A stretch of 64,000 nucleotides of DNA from Lophium mytilinum (Eukaryota; Ascomycota; Dothideomycetes; Mytilinidiales; Mytilinidiaceae), in NCBI GenBank assembly GCA_010093605.1, contig MU004190.1:1315125-1379124 (forward strand). Direction: 5' to 3'. Both the position numbers and the translations under genes were made by a program. Position 1 is the first letter of the stretch. Each line of letters opens with the position of its first letter. Below are positions 23,412 through 34,607 of the stretch, piece after piece. The notes under the pieces were generated by a model. It did no database searches. It saw only the letters and a list, made by a program, of their open reading frames with translations, and was not told the DNA's origin.

Positions 23412-26400
23412 ATGGATCTCGCGGCGGAGAACCCCTTCCCGCCAAGCCCGGCGAATACCCCAGCTTCCGTCCGAGCTTCAAATAATGTTGAACTCACCTC
23501 CACAAAGAGATGCCAAACATCATGCCCTGCTCAACAACAGCCCACCCAATCCACTATGAATGGAGCTAGAGAGACACGACCGGACGGCGATGTCGATGTC
23601 CTCCTACCGCAAAATGACCGGCTCCAGCTCCCAACACCTGCACTTTCGCCGGTAATACCAGCAAACGGCCACCGCCAGCACCGGGAAGGAGAACGGGAAC
23701 GGGATACCGAAGATAGTTCTGTGACTTCAGACGATTCCCACAGCAGGTCTCAAAGCGTCCAGGATGAAGCTGTGCCACTGGATGGCTTGAGAGACTCAAG
23801 ACTGGGACCCCGGATCCATAGGCAGGGTAGGCGGCGTAAGAGCAGTGTGGGGAGTGTGGGATCGCCTACTTCGGATAACAATGACAGGGAGAGGGTGCTG
23901 AAGCTCTCGCCGGCACAGATACAGGAGCTTACTTCTTCGCCGACTTCGCTCCCGATTCGAGTGGCTTCGCCTGTACCGGAGGAGGATGCGCCATTGCTGA
24001 GTCGGTCGCCTCGTATGGGCGGCAGTGAGAAGTCTCTTGAAGACAGGGCGGGGTTGAGGATATTTGAGGAAGAGTTGGGGCATAATGAAGACGTCGGAGG
24101 AAGCAGTGAGAGTCGAGGGGCTAGTGTCTCGAAGGCATCGTCGACTCTTGGAACGCTTGAAGAAGAGACCGGGCATAATGGCGATATGAGCGTCAGTAGC
24201 GATAGCCATAGGCCGAGCGTCTCGAAGACACCGGCGACGAAGCAGGGAGCAGAAGCAGTAGCGGTCAAATCACCAAACGGCGAAGCTAGGATCGGACGCC
24301 CGAGTTTGTCCGCGAGGGCAATATCGACGCCGACCGTTCTACGGAGGAAACATTCAAGCCAACGGAATTCGGAGCAGCGATCAGGGCGGACGATCCCATC
24401 GCCTTTGATACTGGATGAGAAGGGCAATGGACCGCTTGGGTCTGGGAATCTCAAGACTTCTGCGGTCCCTGATAGTGTTCCGTCACCCATGCCGCCGTCG
24501 ATGCCTCTCCCGCCATTATCGATACCCACGTACTTGCAACTAGAACTCTCTTCTGATAGACCCTCGCCACTGTATATCTACCGTCCTTCGAACAGCGATT
24601 TCCCGTACGAGTCTTCAGCGATAAAATTTGAGCGTATACTTAATTTCCTCTATCTTCCTCCGCAGCTTGAGCAGATCCTTGGCTTTGGCGCATTGGCGTG
24701 TTTCGATGCCTGGCTGTATGTATTTACGATTCTGCCTCTGAGGTTCCTAAAAGCGGTTTGGGTTCTCATTAAGTGGTGGGCGGCTTTATTCGTAAAGGAA
24801 ATTCGCGATCTAGCGAGCTTTGTGTATTGGGGGACTGGGCGAGTTTGGCGGAGAAGAAAGCTGCAAAAGCCAGAACCTGCAGCGGCAGGCAATCCGGCGG
24901 ATGAAGGTCGTAGGTCACGGAGGCCATCGGTATCGAACCCCCTGTCTCCAAACTCTGGGACGCCAAGAGAGAATGGGAACATCTCATACAATACCTTCCC
25001 CGAGCCGAGGAAATATACTCGCAGTTCGGCATACAGGCACCGCAGAACAAAGTCTACGCCATCAGCGCTTATGCCAAGTCACAAGGCTGATCTTTTGAAA
25101 GGCCTCTTGGTGATTGCGAGTTGTGCGATTTTGATGCGGTTTGATGCTAGCAAGATGTATCATGGTATTCGCGGGCAAGCTGCGATCAAGCTTTATGTCA
25201 TCTACAACGTCCTCGAGGTATGAATTGTCCGATCTTTCTCATCTCTTCGCTCACATTGACAGGTCTGTGACCGCCTATTCTCCGCGCTTGGCCAAGACGT
25301 CCTCGAATGTTTGTTCTCCAAAGAGACGCTTGACCGAAACGCTGACGGTCGGAGCAAAGTTATTAGACCTTTCTATATGTTCATCCTTGCCTTAGCATAC
25401 AACGTCATCCACGCCACCGCGTTGTTCTACCAGGTCATCACGCTCAACGTCGCCGTCAACTCATATTCGAACGCGCTCTTGACGCTACTCATGTCGAATC
25501 AGTTCGTCGAGATCAAGGGAACCGTCTTCAAGAAGTTCGAAAAGGAGAATCTCTTCCAGCTTACGTGCGCAGATGTGGTTGAGCGTTTCCAGCTCTGGCT
25601 TATGCTGATGATTATTGCCATGCGCAATATCGTCGAGGTCGGCGGCTTGAGTATTAGCCTCGGAGATTCAGGATCTTCTAGCAGCGTAGGTAGCAACTCA
25701 ACCGGCGCACCGACTAGGAGTACAAGTATTATTCCGCTCAGCTTTACTATTTTTCCGAAGTGGACTGGCCAAGTCTTCGGGCCATTCCTTCTAGTCTTGG
25801 GGAGTGAAATGTTGGTTGATTGGGTAAAGCATTCGTACATCACCAAGTTCAACAACGTCAAGCCTGCGGTTTACGGCCGTTTCTTAGACGTTCTAGCTAA
25901 GGACTACTACTCCAACGTACGTCCATTATCCCTCAACCCTCGTCCACAACACTAACAACCCGCAAGGCCTTCGCAGACCAAAACCTAACCAAACGCCTCG
26001 GCCTCCCCGTCCTCCCCCTCTCATGCCTCTTCATCCGCGCCCTCGTGCAAACCTACCACATGTTCCTCGCCACCCATATGCCGCCGCCTCTCCCATCCGC
26101 CGCAACCTCCCTCTCCACCGACTCCTCCTCGCCCACCTCGCCCGCCACCACCGCCGCTCTCGCCCACATCGACCACATCTTCCGCCGCGCCCTCGGCCGC
26201 TCCTCCTTCGGCGCCGGTGGCGCCGCCGACGCCTCCACCTCGTTCAACTGGTGGTCTGTCGACGACCTCATCGCGTTCGCGACTATGCTCGTCGTCTTCC
26301 TCGTCTGCTACCTCGTGCTGCTCGCGCTGAAGCTGGTGCTGGGGATGTGTCTACTGAGTTTTGCGCGCGGCAGGTATAAGGATATGAAAGAGCGGGAGCG

Positions 26401-26626
26401 GATGGGGGTGGATACGAAGGGGAAGCGTGTTGGGGGGTGGGGGGTTGTGGAGGTGGAGGAGGAGAAGAGGCGGTGGATTTACGCGGATGATCCCGAGGGG
26501 TTGAAGGCGTTGAGGGAGAGGGATGCGAAGGGGCGGGAGAGGGAGGCGAGGGAGAGGGAGAAGGGGGGTGGGGATGGGCTTGGGGGGGTTAGTCGGTATG
26601 CGATGGTTGCGAAGAGGATTTGGTAG
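23412..26626 (+). CDS. TAPT1 / Emp65 family ER membrane protein
   Basis: Three exons: 23412-25217, 25263-25916, 25967-26626; about 1039 residues. The first ~370 residues are low-complexity, Ser/Pro/Glu-rich and probably disordered. From about residue 390 the TAPT1 (DUF747) domain begins: FERILNFLYLPPQLEQILGF, then KADLLKGLLVIASCAILM, MYHGIRGQAAIKLYVIYNVLEVCDRL, LSNQFVEIKGTVFKKFEKEN and CADVVERFQLW, all strongly conserved in the family. Several hydrophobic membrane segments follow, including one near the C-terminus (IAFATMLVVFLVCYLVLLAL). Yeast Emp65 acts with Slp1 in the ER to protect soluble proteins during folding; metazoan TAPT1 links to cilia and Golgi trafficking. A role in ER protein quality control is the likely one here. 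The C-terminal tail is rich in Arg/Glu/Lys. Confidence 0.9.
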
Positions 26627-27240
26627 GTAGCGGGGTTTGCGGTGGAGTGGTGAAGTAAGTAGGTAGGTGGGTAGTGGAATGCATTCTTCTAAGGATAATG
26701 ATGGTTGCGGTTGGGACAGTCTTTCAAACTGCCTGAGCTGTATTTTTGTTCCTTGGTGAGAGCAATCACCCGCCCAGTGCAGTCCACGCAGTTTCTGGAA
26801 TGACGAGCTGAAGGTAAGTAAGATAGGCAAGAAGCAAGCCTACCATCCTATCCCTATCTATCACACCAAAAGATAACAGCCCAGGAGCAAAGCACTACCC
26901 TCTCCCGAGGGCGTAGCCACCCAGGCGGGATTGCTCTTTCTCTCTCCGCAACTCTTCAATCCGTCAATCCCTCTCTGGCCAAGAATCCCGACTCCTTAAC
27001 ACAAACTGCTGTGCCCGAGCGAGATCCGTCAAACGATGCCACACCCGCCACCCACCTCGCCTCGGAACGACTGCGTAGCCTCCAGCCGCAGCTTTACACT
27101 CGATACAACCGACCAACCGCTCTCCTCTACCGGGTTTCTTGTGTCCCCAAAGCTTTTCGAATCCGTACAGCGGTGCACTGTGAAAGCCGCATGCCGTCTA
27201 ACGCAAAAAAGAAGAAAAGAAAAAAAAAGAAGCAAAAGGA

Positions 27241-27345
27241 GAAGTCTGCGCGACTCGAACCCTCGCCAGTGGTTGGCACCAACCGTTCTAGACAAATGTT
27301 ACCCTGACCAGCAGGGCTTCACTTCCTATCGGGTTACCACTGAGC
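27241..27345 (-). other. tRNA-like relic with A- and B-box
   Basis: On the minus strand the order is CAGCTCAGTGGTAAC (near-perfect A-box/D-arm), a middle part, then GAGGGTTCGAGTCG (B-box/T-loop). The spacing of about 75 bases between boxes would allow a tRNA with an intron or long variable arm, but the acceptor arms (ACACCAT against GCGCAGAC) do not pair and the T-stem is imperfect. It is probably a decayed tRNA or a tRNA-derived element. No anticodon can be given. Confidence 0.3.
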
Positions 27346-27552
27346 TGATGGTGTGGATCCTTCTAATAATTAGGTGCTGGAAACGTTTTGTATATGAACC
27401 CTAAGAAGTGGGGTTTGCGGGGTTGGGGGGTTTGTTGGGGGGAGGGTTGCTAGGCAGCCACGGCTGGTTTGGTTGAGGTGGGTTTGGTATTTTTGTTTCA
27501 TTACTGGAGTTGGGGTTTGTTGTTGTTATGGCTCTCCGCCTCAACAGACCTG

Positions 27553-27582
27553 GAGTCGGCTCGCGCACGCGGGAGCCGACTC
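27553..27582. repeat. Perfect 10-bp inverted repeat (hairpin)
   Basis: GAGTCGGCTC, a 10-base GC-rich spacer, then GAGCCGACTC. The arms are perfectly complementary. It could be a transcript hairpin or a dimer-binding site; nothing nearby decides this. Confidence 0.6.
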
Positions 27583-28470
27583 ACTGAAGCTAGGTCCGTC
27601 TCTTCTGCCGCTTCGTCGTAGGTGCCGGTCCTTGCCTTTGACAGCGATTCATGTTTATGGGGCACGCTCTCTATTTTCGAATTTTGTTCGCGCTGAAACG
27701 CGAAACGCGACGATGTATCTCACTTCTCGCTGTGCTGCCATCGGAGATGTATCCGCCCACTACAAGCTACTCTTGCATGAACCTCTAGCTCTTCATATTC
27801 TCGAAACCGATCAGTTCCCCGCAACCCGCAACGAATAGAATCTCGAGTAGTGGGAAAAACCAACTGACAATACCGCTGCTTTGACGCAGGGCGCGCGTAG
27901 CGCTAGAAGAGATACCTAGTGCAACAAAGGATAATATGTTTGTGGATTCATGATAGCACGTATTTGCTTGCGTGGGGAAATGATAGAAGGGGGAGAAGGG
28001 GTGGTGGATAGTTCAGCGGTATCTAAGAGACGGTGTAGTGGAAGAGCGGATCAATGGAGATCGTACGTGAAGATGAAAGAGATCATTGTTGGTTCGGAGG
28101 AGGGGGTTTGATGGGGTGGGTGTTGAGTAAAGCTGCGTCGGGAACTAACCAGTATCCAACAGAGAAGGTTAGAAGAAACGGTGTTTGCTCTGCGCTAGAA
28201 GCTGCTACTACCCGCACGCATGCGCCGGAGAAAGAGTGTTAGTGTGTTATATTACCCTCTTATCCACCGGGATATGCTTATCTGCTCTTCAACTCTTCAT
28301 CATCTCCGCCTGTCCAAGCTTGAGCATCCATCCCATCTCTACGACCCAGTCGGTCAGCACCTACATACCTCCGCTTCCTCTATCACTCAAACTCACCCCA
28401 AGCAGAACCGCCCGAAACTCAAAAACTCAAACCAATAACTAAGCCTCCACACCCTACCGCGCGCTTCACA

Positions 28471-28812
28471 ATGGCCATCCCGCTCCCATCACCCGTCATC
28501 AACTCATCCAACGCCGTCGCAACTGCAGAAGCAGAGGCGCTCGGGGATCTCATGGCCAGGATCGACACTATTGGCGAAATTTTCGTAGCTGCTCGACAGC
28601 GGCTCCTGCCTACGGACGGGACGGTCGTGCCGCGTGAAATGGTGGAGGAGGAAATGCCGGTGCTGTTGGAGAGGGCGAGGGAGCTGGTGGCTTTGGTGGA
28701 AGAGGTGGCACCGCTGTTGGGGGATGGGGATGAGCATGAGGAAGTGGACGGGGATGAGGAAGAGGATGACGAAGAGGATGGGGATGAGGTGGGAGAGGTT
28801 ACCTTGGTCTGA
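28471..28812 (+). CDS. Small acidic orphan protein
   Basis: One exon, 113 residues, starting MAIPLPSPVINSSNAVATAE. The middle is Glu/Ala/Leu-rich with helical spacing (EMVEEEMPVLLERARELVAL) and the last ~25 residues are almost all Asp, Glu and Gly. A CAATGG start context and C/T-rich leader support it. No family was recognised. It is the first of four small charged genes in the same direction. It could be a nuclear or chaperone-like acidic protein, but this is speculation. Confidence 0.5.
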   Translation: MAIPLPSPVINSSNAVATAEAEALGDLMARIDTIGEIFVAARQRLLPTDGTVVPREMVEEEMPVLLERARELVALVEEVAPLLGDGDEHEEVDGDEEEDDEEDGDEVGEVTLV

Positions 28813-29240
28813 GGAGGTTGGAGGAAATGGGGGTGGATGGTGGTGAGCATCGAAGGCGAATGGGCGATATGAGGGGAGGCGTAGTGCTAGGAAATGTTTG
28901 TGCGTTTTGAAGCCTGCATGAGATGAGGTTTATGGCTTCAAAGGGACATTTTTTAGGACGACGAACGCAATCGAGAGGTCTTGTTTTCTCATGCTAATAG
29001 ACGTCTTACCTCCTCGTATCAATCACTGCTTTTCAGGAACGGACCAAACCAAGACACGTGCCTAGACGCTGCTAGCCGTGTAGACCGGTTCGAACACCGG
29101 ACTCGCAAAAGCTATCATCTTCCAATTCACTGATTCAGCATATTTAAACCACTGCTCGCTCAAGCCCCTGCTCGCTGACCCACGCACGCTGAAAGCTGGC
29201 ACACACACCCTTTCATCAAACATACCCTTCGATCATCATA
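28813..29240. other. Intergenic
   Basis: About 430 bases. A GGTTCGAACACC word near 29085 resembles a B-box, but no tRNA can be folded around it. A TATTTAAA motif at about 29140 is a possible TATA element ~100 bp before the next start. Confidence 0.35.
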
Positions 29241-30043
29241 ATGAAAGGCTTTTTCCAAAAAGCAAAAGACCAGGTTGCCTCCTTGCTGCAAAAAGACCCA
29301 AAAGTTCCACCGCCTGTTCCAGCAACGAGGCCATCTATCTTCGGAGATGGGACCCAGAAAGACCTGAAAATTCCACCACCGAAGTCGATTCACACTCTGC
29401 CATCCACCAACGTAAGTATGTTTTCTCTGACAGCTGTACCCAAGAGCTAATGCCGAGAAATTAGCAGATGGACCCGCCCTCTCCCTCGGAGGACGCCGAC
29501 GACACCATCGAAGTCAACCGAGATAGTCTAGAGATGTTCGGCGAGTTGGCCGCCGGGGAGTGGCTGAGCGAATCTCCCGACGGCGACAATGGTTCCCGCC
29601 AAGAGCAGGTGGAGGCTATATTGAGTGAAGCACTCGAGCGCATTCAACAGCGAATCCCCGACGGCACCATGTTCTCGGTACCCGATCTCGTACAGGAAAT
29701 CCGAGATGCTATGGGAGAGATAGAGAGCGACCGAGAAGACGAGGAACACATCCGCGATCTAGAGCAGCAGCTCGAAGCTTCGAAGCAACGCTACAGGTAT
29801 CTTAAGTTCATGCATGACTGGGATGAGGAGGATATTCCGAAGGCCAAGGAAGCGGTGGTGAAAGCGAAGAAGGACTACGACGCTGCTCAGGAACTGTTCT
29901 TGGAGGAGGAGCGCAAAGAACCCCATGGGGAGAAGACTCTTGCCGCCAAGAAGGAGTGTTACGCTGCTTATGACCGATGGATGGAGGGACGCGAGAAGGT
30001 TGCGAAGCTTGAAGAGGAGCTCGAGGAGGCTCGGAAGTGGTAG
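29241..30043 (+). CDS. Coiled-coil orphan protein
   Basis: Two exons, 29241-29411 and 29468-30043, with a 56-nt intron (GTAAGT donor, GAGCTAATG branch, TTAGCAG acceptor) in phase 0; about 248 residues. The N-terminus MKGFFQKAKDQVASLLQKD is amphipathic and is followed by a Pro-rich part with repeated DPKVPPP / DLKIPPP units. The second exon is acidic (residues 60-110), then a long predicted coiled coil (DLEQQLEASKQRYRYLKF, KAVVKAKKDYDAAQ-like and KVAKLEEELEEARKW). No enzyme motif or membrane segment. No family recognised. It sits among similar small charged genes, which suggests a locally expanded orphan set. Confidence 0.6.
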
Positions 30044-30624
30044 GCTATGCTGCTTCTTAAGTACGCAATTTGTAACGTGGCTGTGAAGTGGTACATAAGC
30101 TACTAGGCGTCACCGTGGGTTTTGGCTAGAAGGCACAGCTACTCGGAGCAGCGAGGTTAAACGGGTCGGTGGATCTGGTCTTGAGGGAAGATGGTACTTC
30201 TTGTTTGAGCACAGTTTTGCTAGTGGCGGCACCCCGAACTCAATGCAATTGAGATAGTGGTGGGTCCGCGAGAGCGCGGAGAGAAGTAATAGTAAAACTC
30301 CTACCTACCAGCTGACTCTACTCTAACAAAATGCAACTCACCTTATGAATATACAGTTTCTAGATGATCTCGCAGCTACGAGGTCTTGTGGTCTTCCGAA
30401 ACTCACATCCGGCATCCTTCAAACGTATATCTACTTGCTCTCGGGTTTGACAAGTGAAGCAGCAGACAAACTTGAGAGTCACAAGGTGCTGTCCGTGTGC
30501 TTAGATACTACAAACCTGTAGTAAAATGCGTATATCTACCTTCTAGTCCCCGAACGTGGAGACGCTCTTCTTGTCACCAATATCTTCACCAGAGCTTTCT
30601 ATCCGACTATCGAAGAGGAGAAAC
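30044..30624. other. Intergenic
   Basis: About 580 bases between two orphan genes in the same direction. No conserved frame, RNA gene or repeat seen; it presumably holds the promoter of the next gene. Confidence 0.35.
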
Positions 30625-30978
30625 ATGGCTCCAAAGATCGACAACGAACAACGGAACCAGGAACTGAGGCAGCAACAGAATTCAGACCTTATCGAGATCG
30701 CACTAGACAAAATAAAGAGTGCTCGAAAACAGATCGCTGATGAGTACGAGATCATTCGGGGAGCATCAGGTTCCATGGAGACTTACCTCGGTTGGCGAAT
30801 TCATGAAATGAAAAGCACTGTTCAGGCCGAGGCTCAGGCCGTTATTTCTGTGGCAGAGGCAATGGCAAAGGAGCACGATGAAGATGGAATACCTGACTTT
30901 GTGGAGACCATGGCGCAATTGAGGGACTTGGCGGGGAAGCTGAAGTACGTGAGCACATCTAGGGTTGCTCTGGGTTGA
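30625..30978 (+). CDS. Coiled-coil orphan protein
   Basis: One exon of about 117 residues from the ATG at 30625 (MAPKIDNEQRNQELRQQQNS); an upstream in-frame ATG at 30556 would add 23 residues. Gln/Glu/Lys-rich with helical spacing (LIEIALDKIKSARKQIADEYEII) and an Ala-rich second helix (VQAEAQAVISVAEAMAKEH). No known domain. The first Met after the short basic stretch seems the better start but both are possible. Third of four neighbouring small charged genes. Confidence 0.5.
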   Translation: MAPKIDNEQRNQELRQQQNSDLIEIALDKIKSARKQIADEYEIIRGASGSMETYLGWRIHEMKSTVQAEAQAVISVAEAMAKEHDEDGIPDFVETMAQLRDLAGKLKYVSTSRVALG

Positions 30979-31356
30979 GGGATCTATACTGTTCTTCTTG
31001 GTAGACGGGTGTGAGGGGAAATGGGCTACGGAATGGAGTGCTGGGGTTTCATCGCGTTTCTTTTGTGACTAGTAGCGAGTAGGTGTTCTGAGAATCACAA
31101 GGTACTGTGAACAGAAAAAATGCGATGCTCTTGCGCATGCGAGGAGATGATGATCAGTATGCTCGTGCGCGACGCCTTTACTCATCGGGCGACCCCTTTT
31201 AACGCCTCAATTGACTTGAGATAACGATAACACACGACGCTCAATAGTTGAAACCCTCTACTCTATACAAGATCAATCTTCTACGGTTCACAATCACCAG
31301 AGATCTCCTTGAAATACAGCTCTTACACCGTGCTCATCCTTCTTCGCAAGTTCCCG
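30979..31356. other. Intergenic
   Basis: About 380 bases; no feature recognised besides a C/T-rich leader before the next start. Confidence 0.35.
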
Positions 31357-31770
31357 ATGTCGACAAGTCGATATAACCTGCGGCCCCGCTCGGCACCAGT
31401 TGAGAAAACACAGGAACTCCCAGAGAAGGTGAGCATACTATCAGCTCCTACACTCGATGCCAGCTAAGGCGCGTAGCTTCCGCCATTCATGGGCGAAGAG
31501 TCGGAGGAAGAATGGCAGCAGAGAGTTGCATGGTACAATCGAGAAATCGCACTCAACAAGAAAATCATGGCGGCGAATCGACGAGAACTGAAACGAATCA
31601 TTACGAACTTCATTTATACTGAATCTAGCTACAAGACCGCTGCTGAGAAGGATCGAGCCGTTCGGCATCTGATGAGTCTCGTCGGTAGCAAGCAATCTTC
31701 TCGTAAGGGCAAGACAAGTGCAAGAGGCGCTAAGAAGAAGATCGCGCGTCGGAAAAGCTCGATGGGCTAG
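31357..31770 (+). CDS. Small basic helical orphan protein
   Basis: Two exons, 31357-31428 and 31477-31770, with a 48-nt intron (GTGAGC donor, CAGCTAAGG branch, CGTAG acceptor), phase 0; about 121 residues. N-terminus MSTSRYNLRPRSAPVEKTQ carries an RYNLRPR motif seen in several unrelated nuclear and mobile-element proteins. The middle is helical (EEEWQQRVAWYNREIALNKK), and the last ~25 residues are Lys/Arg-rich (KGKTSARGAKKKIARRKSS), a likely nuclear or nucleic-acid-binding tail. No family recognised. It ends 11 bp from the convergent glyoxalase-like gene. Confidence 0.55.
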
Positions 31771-31781
31771 TTGTTCGGGTG

Positions 31782-32777
31782 CTATGCGTGCACCGTTGAG
31801 CCTAGGTCGTCCGTATTCGCATGATCGGAGTGTGAAACTTCGAAGGGAACTGCCGGTCCACTCCATTCACGCGTACCCACTGGCTCCATTCCCTCCGCTC
31901 TCGGCCATGCAGGTGGCAAAGGGTGTGCCAATAGCATCTTCCCAAAATCGAACTCTGTATCAGAATCCACTCTCTTCTCAGTCCCCGCTAGAATCGTATT
32001 GAAAGCACCAACTTTCAGCTCGCCTATCAGAAAGCCCATCTCTTTCACTCTTTCCTTCTGCCATTCCTCCTCTGGCGCCTTGATAATGATGACCGGGTCC
32101 GGCGTATCCTCCACTTCATGCACGCTTCCAACCGTAAATCTCGCCTCTTTCTCTGTGCCCTCATTCTTCGCATCCAAAATTGCCTCCCAGGTCTTCGCCA
32201 GCGCCGCAACCTTCTCCCCTGGAACCATGATCGTTAAGCTCTTCACACCGTGCGCTCCGCTCGGATGTCTCGCGCTCGCCTCTCTCAACGGCACCCGCAA
32301 ATCCCTCGGCGTAACATCATGGCAGAAGAAAGGCACCAACCCCCTCTTCGACCCCGTGCCCGCGGGAAACGTAACCTCCCACTCAACACGCGTTCCATCC
32401 GGCCTATTCCGTGCGCCATGCTGCGGCTGTTGGTAAACGACCGGCAACCCACCCTCTGCGTTTGACTTCGTCAGTCTTTCAGCTACATTGTCTATGCAAA
32501 GCCCGGCGGCGCCTTCTGTCGTGAAGGCAAGGTCCGCAATACCGGTCTGCTTGTCACCCCACCAGTGACCTTCACGCAGGGTAACGTCGTCGTCTATGAA
32601 TGCGATGAGCTCGATATAGCAGCCGTCAGGTAGCAGGATGAGCTTGTTTTCGGTCTTGTTGTCCCCGTGACGGCCGCCGGGGGAGACGGTGAATTGGGTC
32701 GTGAGCCAGGTAGGGACGGATTGGACTGAGGCGTAGGGGACGAATATGACTATGTGGTCAAGGTGGGGTGGAGGCAT
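31782..32777 (-). CDS. Glyoxalase-like domain protein
   Basis: One exon, 331 residues. The N-terminal LDHIVIFVPYASVQSVPTWL and FTVSPGGRHGDNKTENKLI followed by LPDGCYIELIAFIDD match the first module of the glyoxalase-like (PF13468 type) family, a VOC-fold group common in fungi. A second module follows (GVKSLTIMVPGEKVAALAKTW). The first His (LDHIV) and the Glu in YIELIAF are in the positions used for metal binding in VOC proteins. The substrate is unknown. No signal peptide; cytosolic is likely. It is tail-to-tail with the small basic gene. Confidence 0.85.
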   Translation of the reverse strand: MPPPHLDHIVIFVPYASVQSVPTWLTTQFTVSPGGRHGDNKTENKLILLPDGCYIELIAFIDDDVTLREGHWWGDKQTGIADLAFTTEGAAGLCIDNVAERLTKSNAEGGLPVVYQQPQHGARNRPDGTRVEWEVTFPAGTGSKRGLVPFFCHDVTPRDLRVPLREASARHPSGAHGVKSLTIMVPGEKVAALAKTWEAILDAKNEGTEKEARFTVGSVHEVEDTPDPVIIIKAPEEEWQKERVKEMGFLIGELKVGAFNTILAGTEKRVDSDTEFDFGKMLLAHPLPPAWPRAEGMEPVGTREWSGPAVPFEVSHSDHANTDDLGSTVHA

Positions 32778-33459
32778 GATTGATTCTTTGGTGCTGAGAT
32801 GAGTCTGAAATTGGAGTATTAGAAGTTTTACGAGGGTTGATAAAGTATTACAAAGATTGAGAGATGCGCTTGCGGAAGATTATGTGACTCAGAGCTTGCG
32901 AATATAGGCGGAATGCGCTCTCTCGATGCGAAAGTTCTACTAACCCTGAGATGCACAGGCTACACAGTGATATGGCAACTCCTTCCAGTTGGTATTGGGA
33001 GGCTTTGATGTTTGGGCAGTAAGTAGAAAAGTTTCAAAGTGGGATACGAAGTCGGACTTAAGTGGAGTATTCTATCTTACTCCGTAATACAAAGCAAAGC
33101 TGACCAAAATACTAACAGTACCCGCAAGATACAAGACTGAGAACATCTAGTCTCTTCGAAATCTATTCGGTCTCCTCACAAAATACGTGCAACGGGACCT
33201 ATGTGGACTAATCCGATGATTAGTCATGTGACATACAGACACTAAGCCCCTTCGTCACTAACGTATTCGGCTAACCTTCCGCGTGCCTTCACTATAGATC
33301 TGCATATAACTCCAGAAGCTGCGGGGCTTACTCAACATGCCATGAATGCTAGAGTCCGAATTCTCACAGTGTTGCACTTAGCTATCAGTCTCATCTCTTC
33401 ACGAAGTCACGACCATCGTATTCTACAAAATACCATCTTAAGCAAAAGCTGTTATCAAC
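32778..33459. other. Divergent promoter, glyoxalase-like and SDR genes
   Basis: About 680 bases between two divergent genes, so it probably drives both. AT-richer than its surroundings; no clear regulatory site recognised. Confidence 0.4.
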
Positions 33460-34607
33460 ATGGCGCAAAATGGGGAGCCTTCTCGGGACGCTCTGGTCAA
33501 TCGGCAGCTACCTGAGATGCAGCTATCTGATGGTTCATCTTCGTCTATGACAGCCCCGCCCCCACCAGCGCCACCGTACCTGACTACGGAAGGCCGAGCG
33601 GTGTATAGATTTAACGTCGAAGGAAATGCGATTAGTACGTAAACGAACTTTGCGTTTTCAGAGTTCCGGGTATCCTATGAACAAACTTACTTACTATCAA
33701 TCTAGTCACTGGAGGCGCGGGAACATTAGCCCTAGAGGGGGCTCGAGCGCTCCTTGAGCACGGTTTGTCGGGCCTCGCGCTATTCGATCTCAACCCTCAG
33801 CAGGCGGCTGAGCCAATCGCGGCATTGAAGACCGACTTCCCGGACGCTAAGATCATCACCAAAACGGTCGATGTTAGAGATGCGGAGAGTATCGGTACTG
33901 CTGTGAAAGAGACAGCGAGGCAGTTGGGGAGTGTCGATGTCCTGTGCTGTTTCGCAGGCGTTGTGGGCTGCACCCATGCTCTCGATATGAGTGTCGAAGA
34001 GTGGAAGCGAACTATGGACATCAATTCCACCGGGTCTTTCCTATGTGCCCAGGCTGTTGCGAGGTGAGACTACCCCTTGCGTATCTGAGTGCAAAGTGCT
34101 CACCTTTCGACCAGGCAAATGGTGGATCAGAAGAGCGGAGGGGCTATAGTCTTCATTGCCTGTGAGCCGCGTTACTTCGCTTCATATAAAAGTCGTCTCT
34201 TACCTAAGTGCTAACATACTATTAGCCATGTCCGGCCACCGTGTAAACTTTCCGCAGCCCCAAGCTGCCTACAACGTCTCCAAAGCATCCCTATTGCATC
34301 TCAAGAACTGTCTCGCGGCGGAATGGTCTCGGTACGGCATCCGCGTGAACTCCATATCCCCAGGATACATGGACACCATTCTCAACGAAGGGGCCGGCCT
34401 CGAGCGAGCTAGAACCGTTTGGGCGAATCGCAACCCGATGGGCAGAATGGGCGTGCCTCAGGAACTGACGGGACCGCTGGTACTCCTCTGTTCTGCGGCG
34501 GGAAGTTACATCAATGCCGCGGATATCATAGTCGACGGTAAGCTTGCGTACCTAATCATGAGAATCAGAGTTAATCAAGTTATTAAGGTGGTGCTATTGT
34601 CTTCTAG
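33460..34607 (+). CDS. Short-chain dehydrogenase/reductase
   Basis: Five exons: 33460-33634, 33706-34063, 34115-34161, 34226-34537, 34588-34607; about 303 residues. Rossmann-fold SDR. Cofactor segment ITGGAGTLALEGARALLEHG lacks the usual last glycine of TGxxxGxG. Then VDVLCCFAGV (NNAG position), the catalytic Ser in IASMSG, and YNVSK (Tyr and Lys), followed by INSISPGYMDT-like RVNSISPGYMDT. The end GGAIVF comes from a 20-nt last exon. Close in style to fungal polyol dehydrogenases (arabinitol/sorbose reductase-like), but the substrate is inference. The ~45 N-terminal residues are Ser/Pro-rich. The divergent neighbour is a glyoxalase-like protein. Confidence 0.87.

Larger units (their letters stand above)
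26627..28470. other. Long intergenic region with hairpin and tRNA-like relic
   Basis: About 1.84 kb without a convincing gene. It contains a purine-rich tract at 27206-27245, the tRNA-like stretch at 27241-27345 and the hairpin at 27553-27582. Frames at 27011-27404 and 27473-27838 do not resemble proteins. The right end, C/T-rich, is probably the leader of the small acidic gene. Confidence 0.4.

Noticed and set aside
24650-24991. Antisense frame inside the TAPT1 gene
   Set aside because: Shadow of a conserved coding exon.
29060-29110. B-box-like GGTTCGAACACC as a possible tRNA
   Set aside because: No D-arm, anticodon arm or acceptor arm can be drawn around it.
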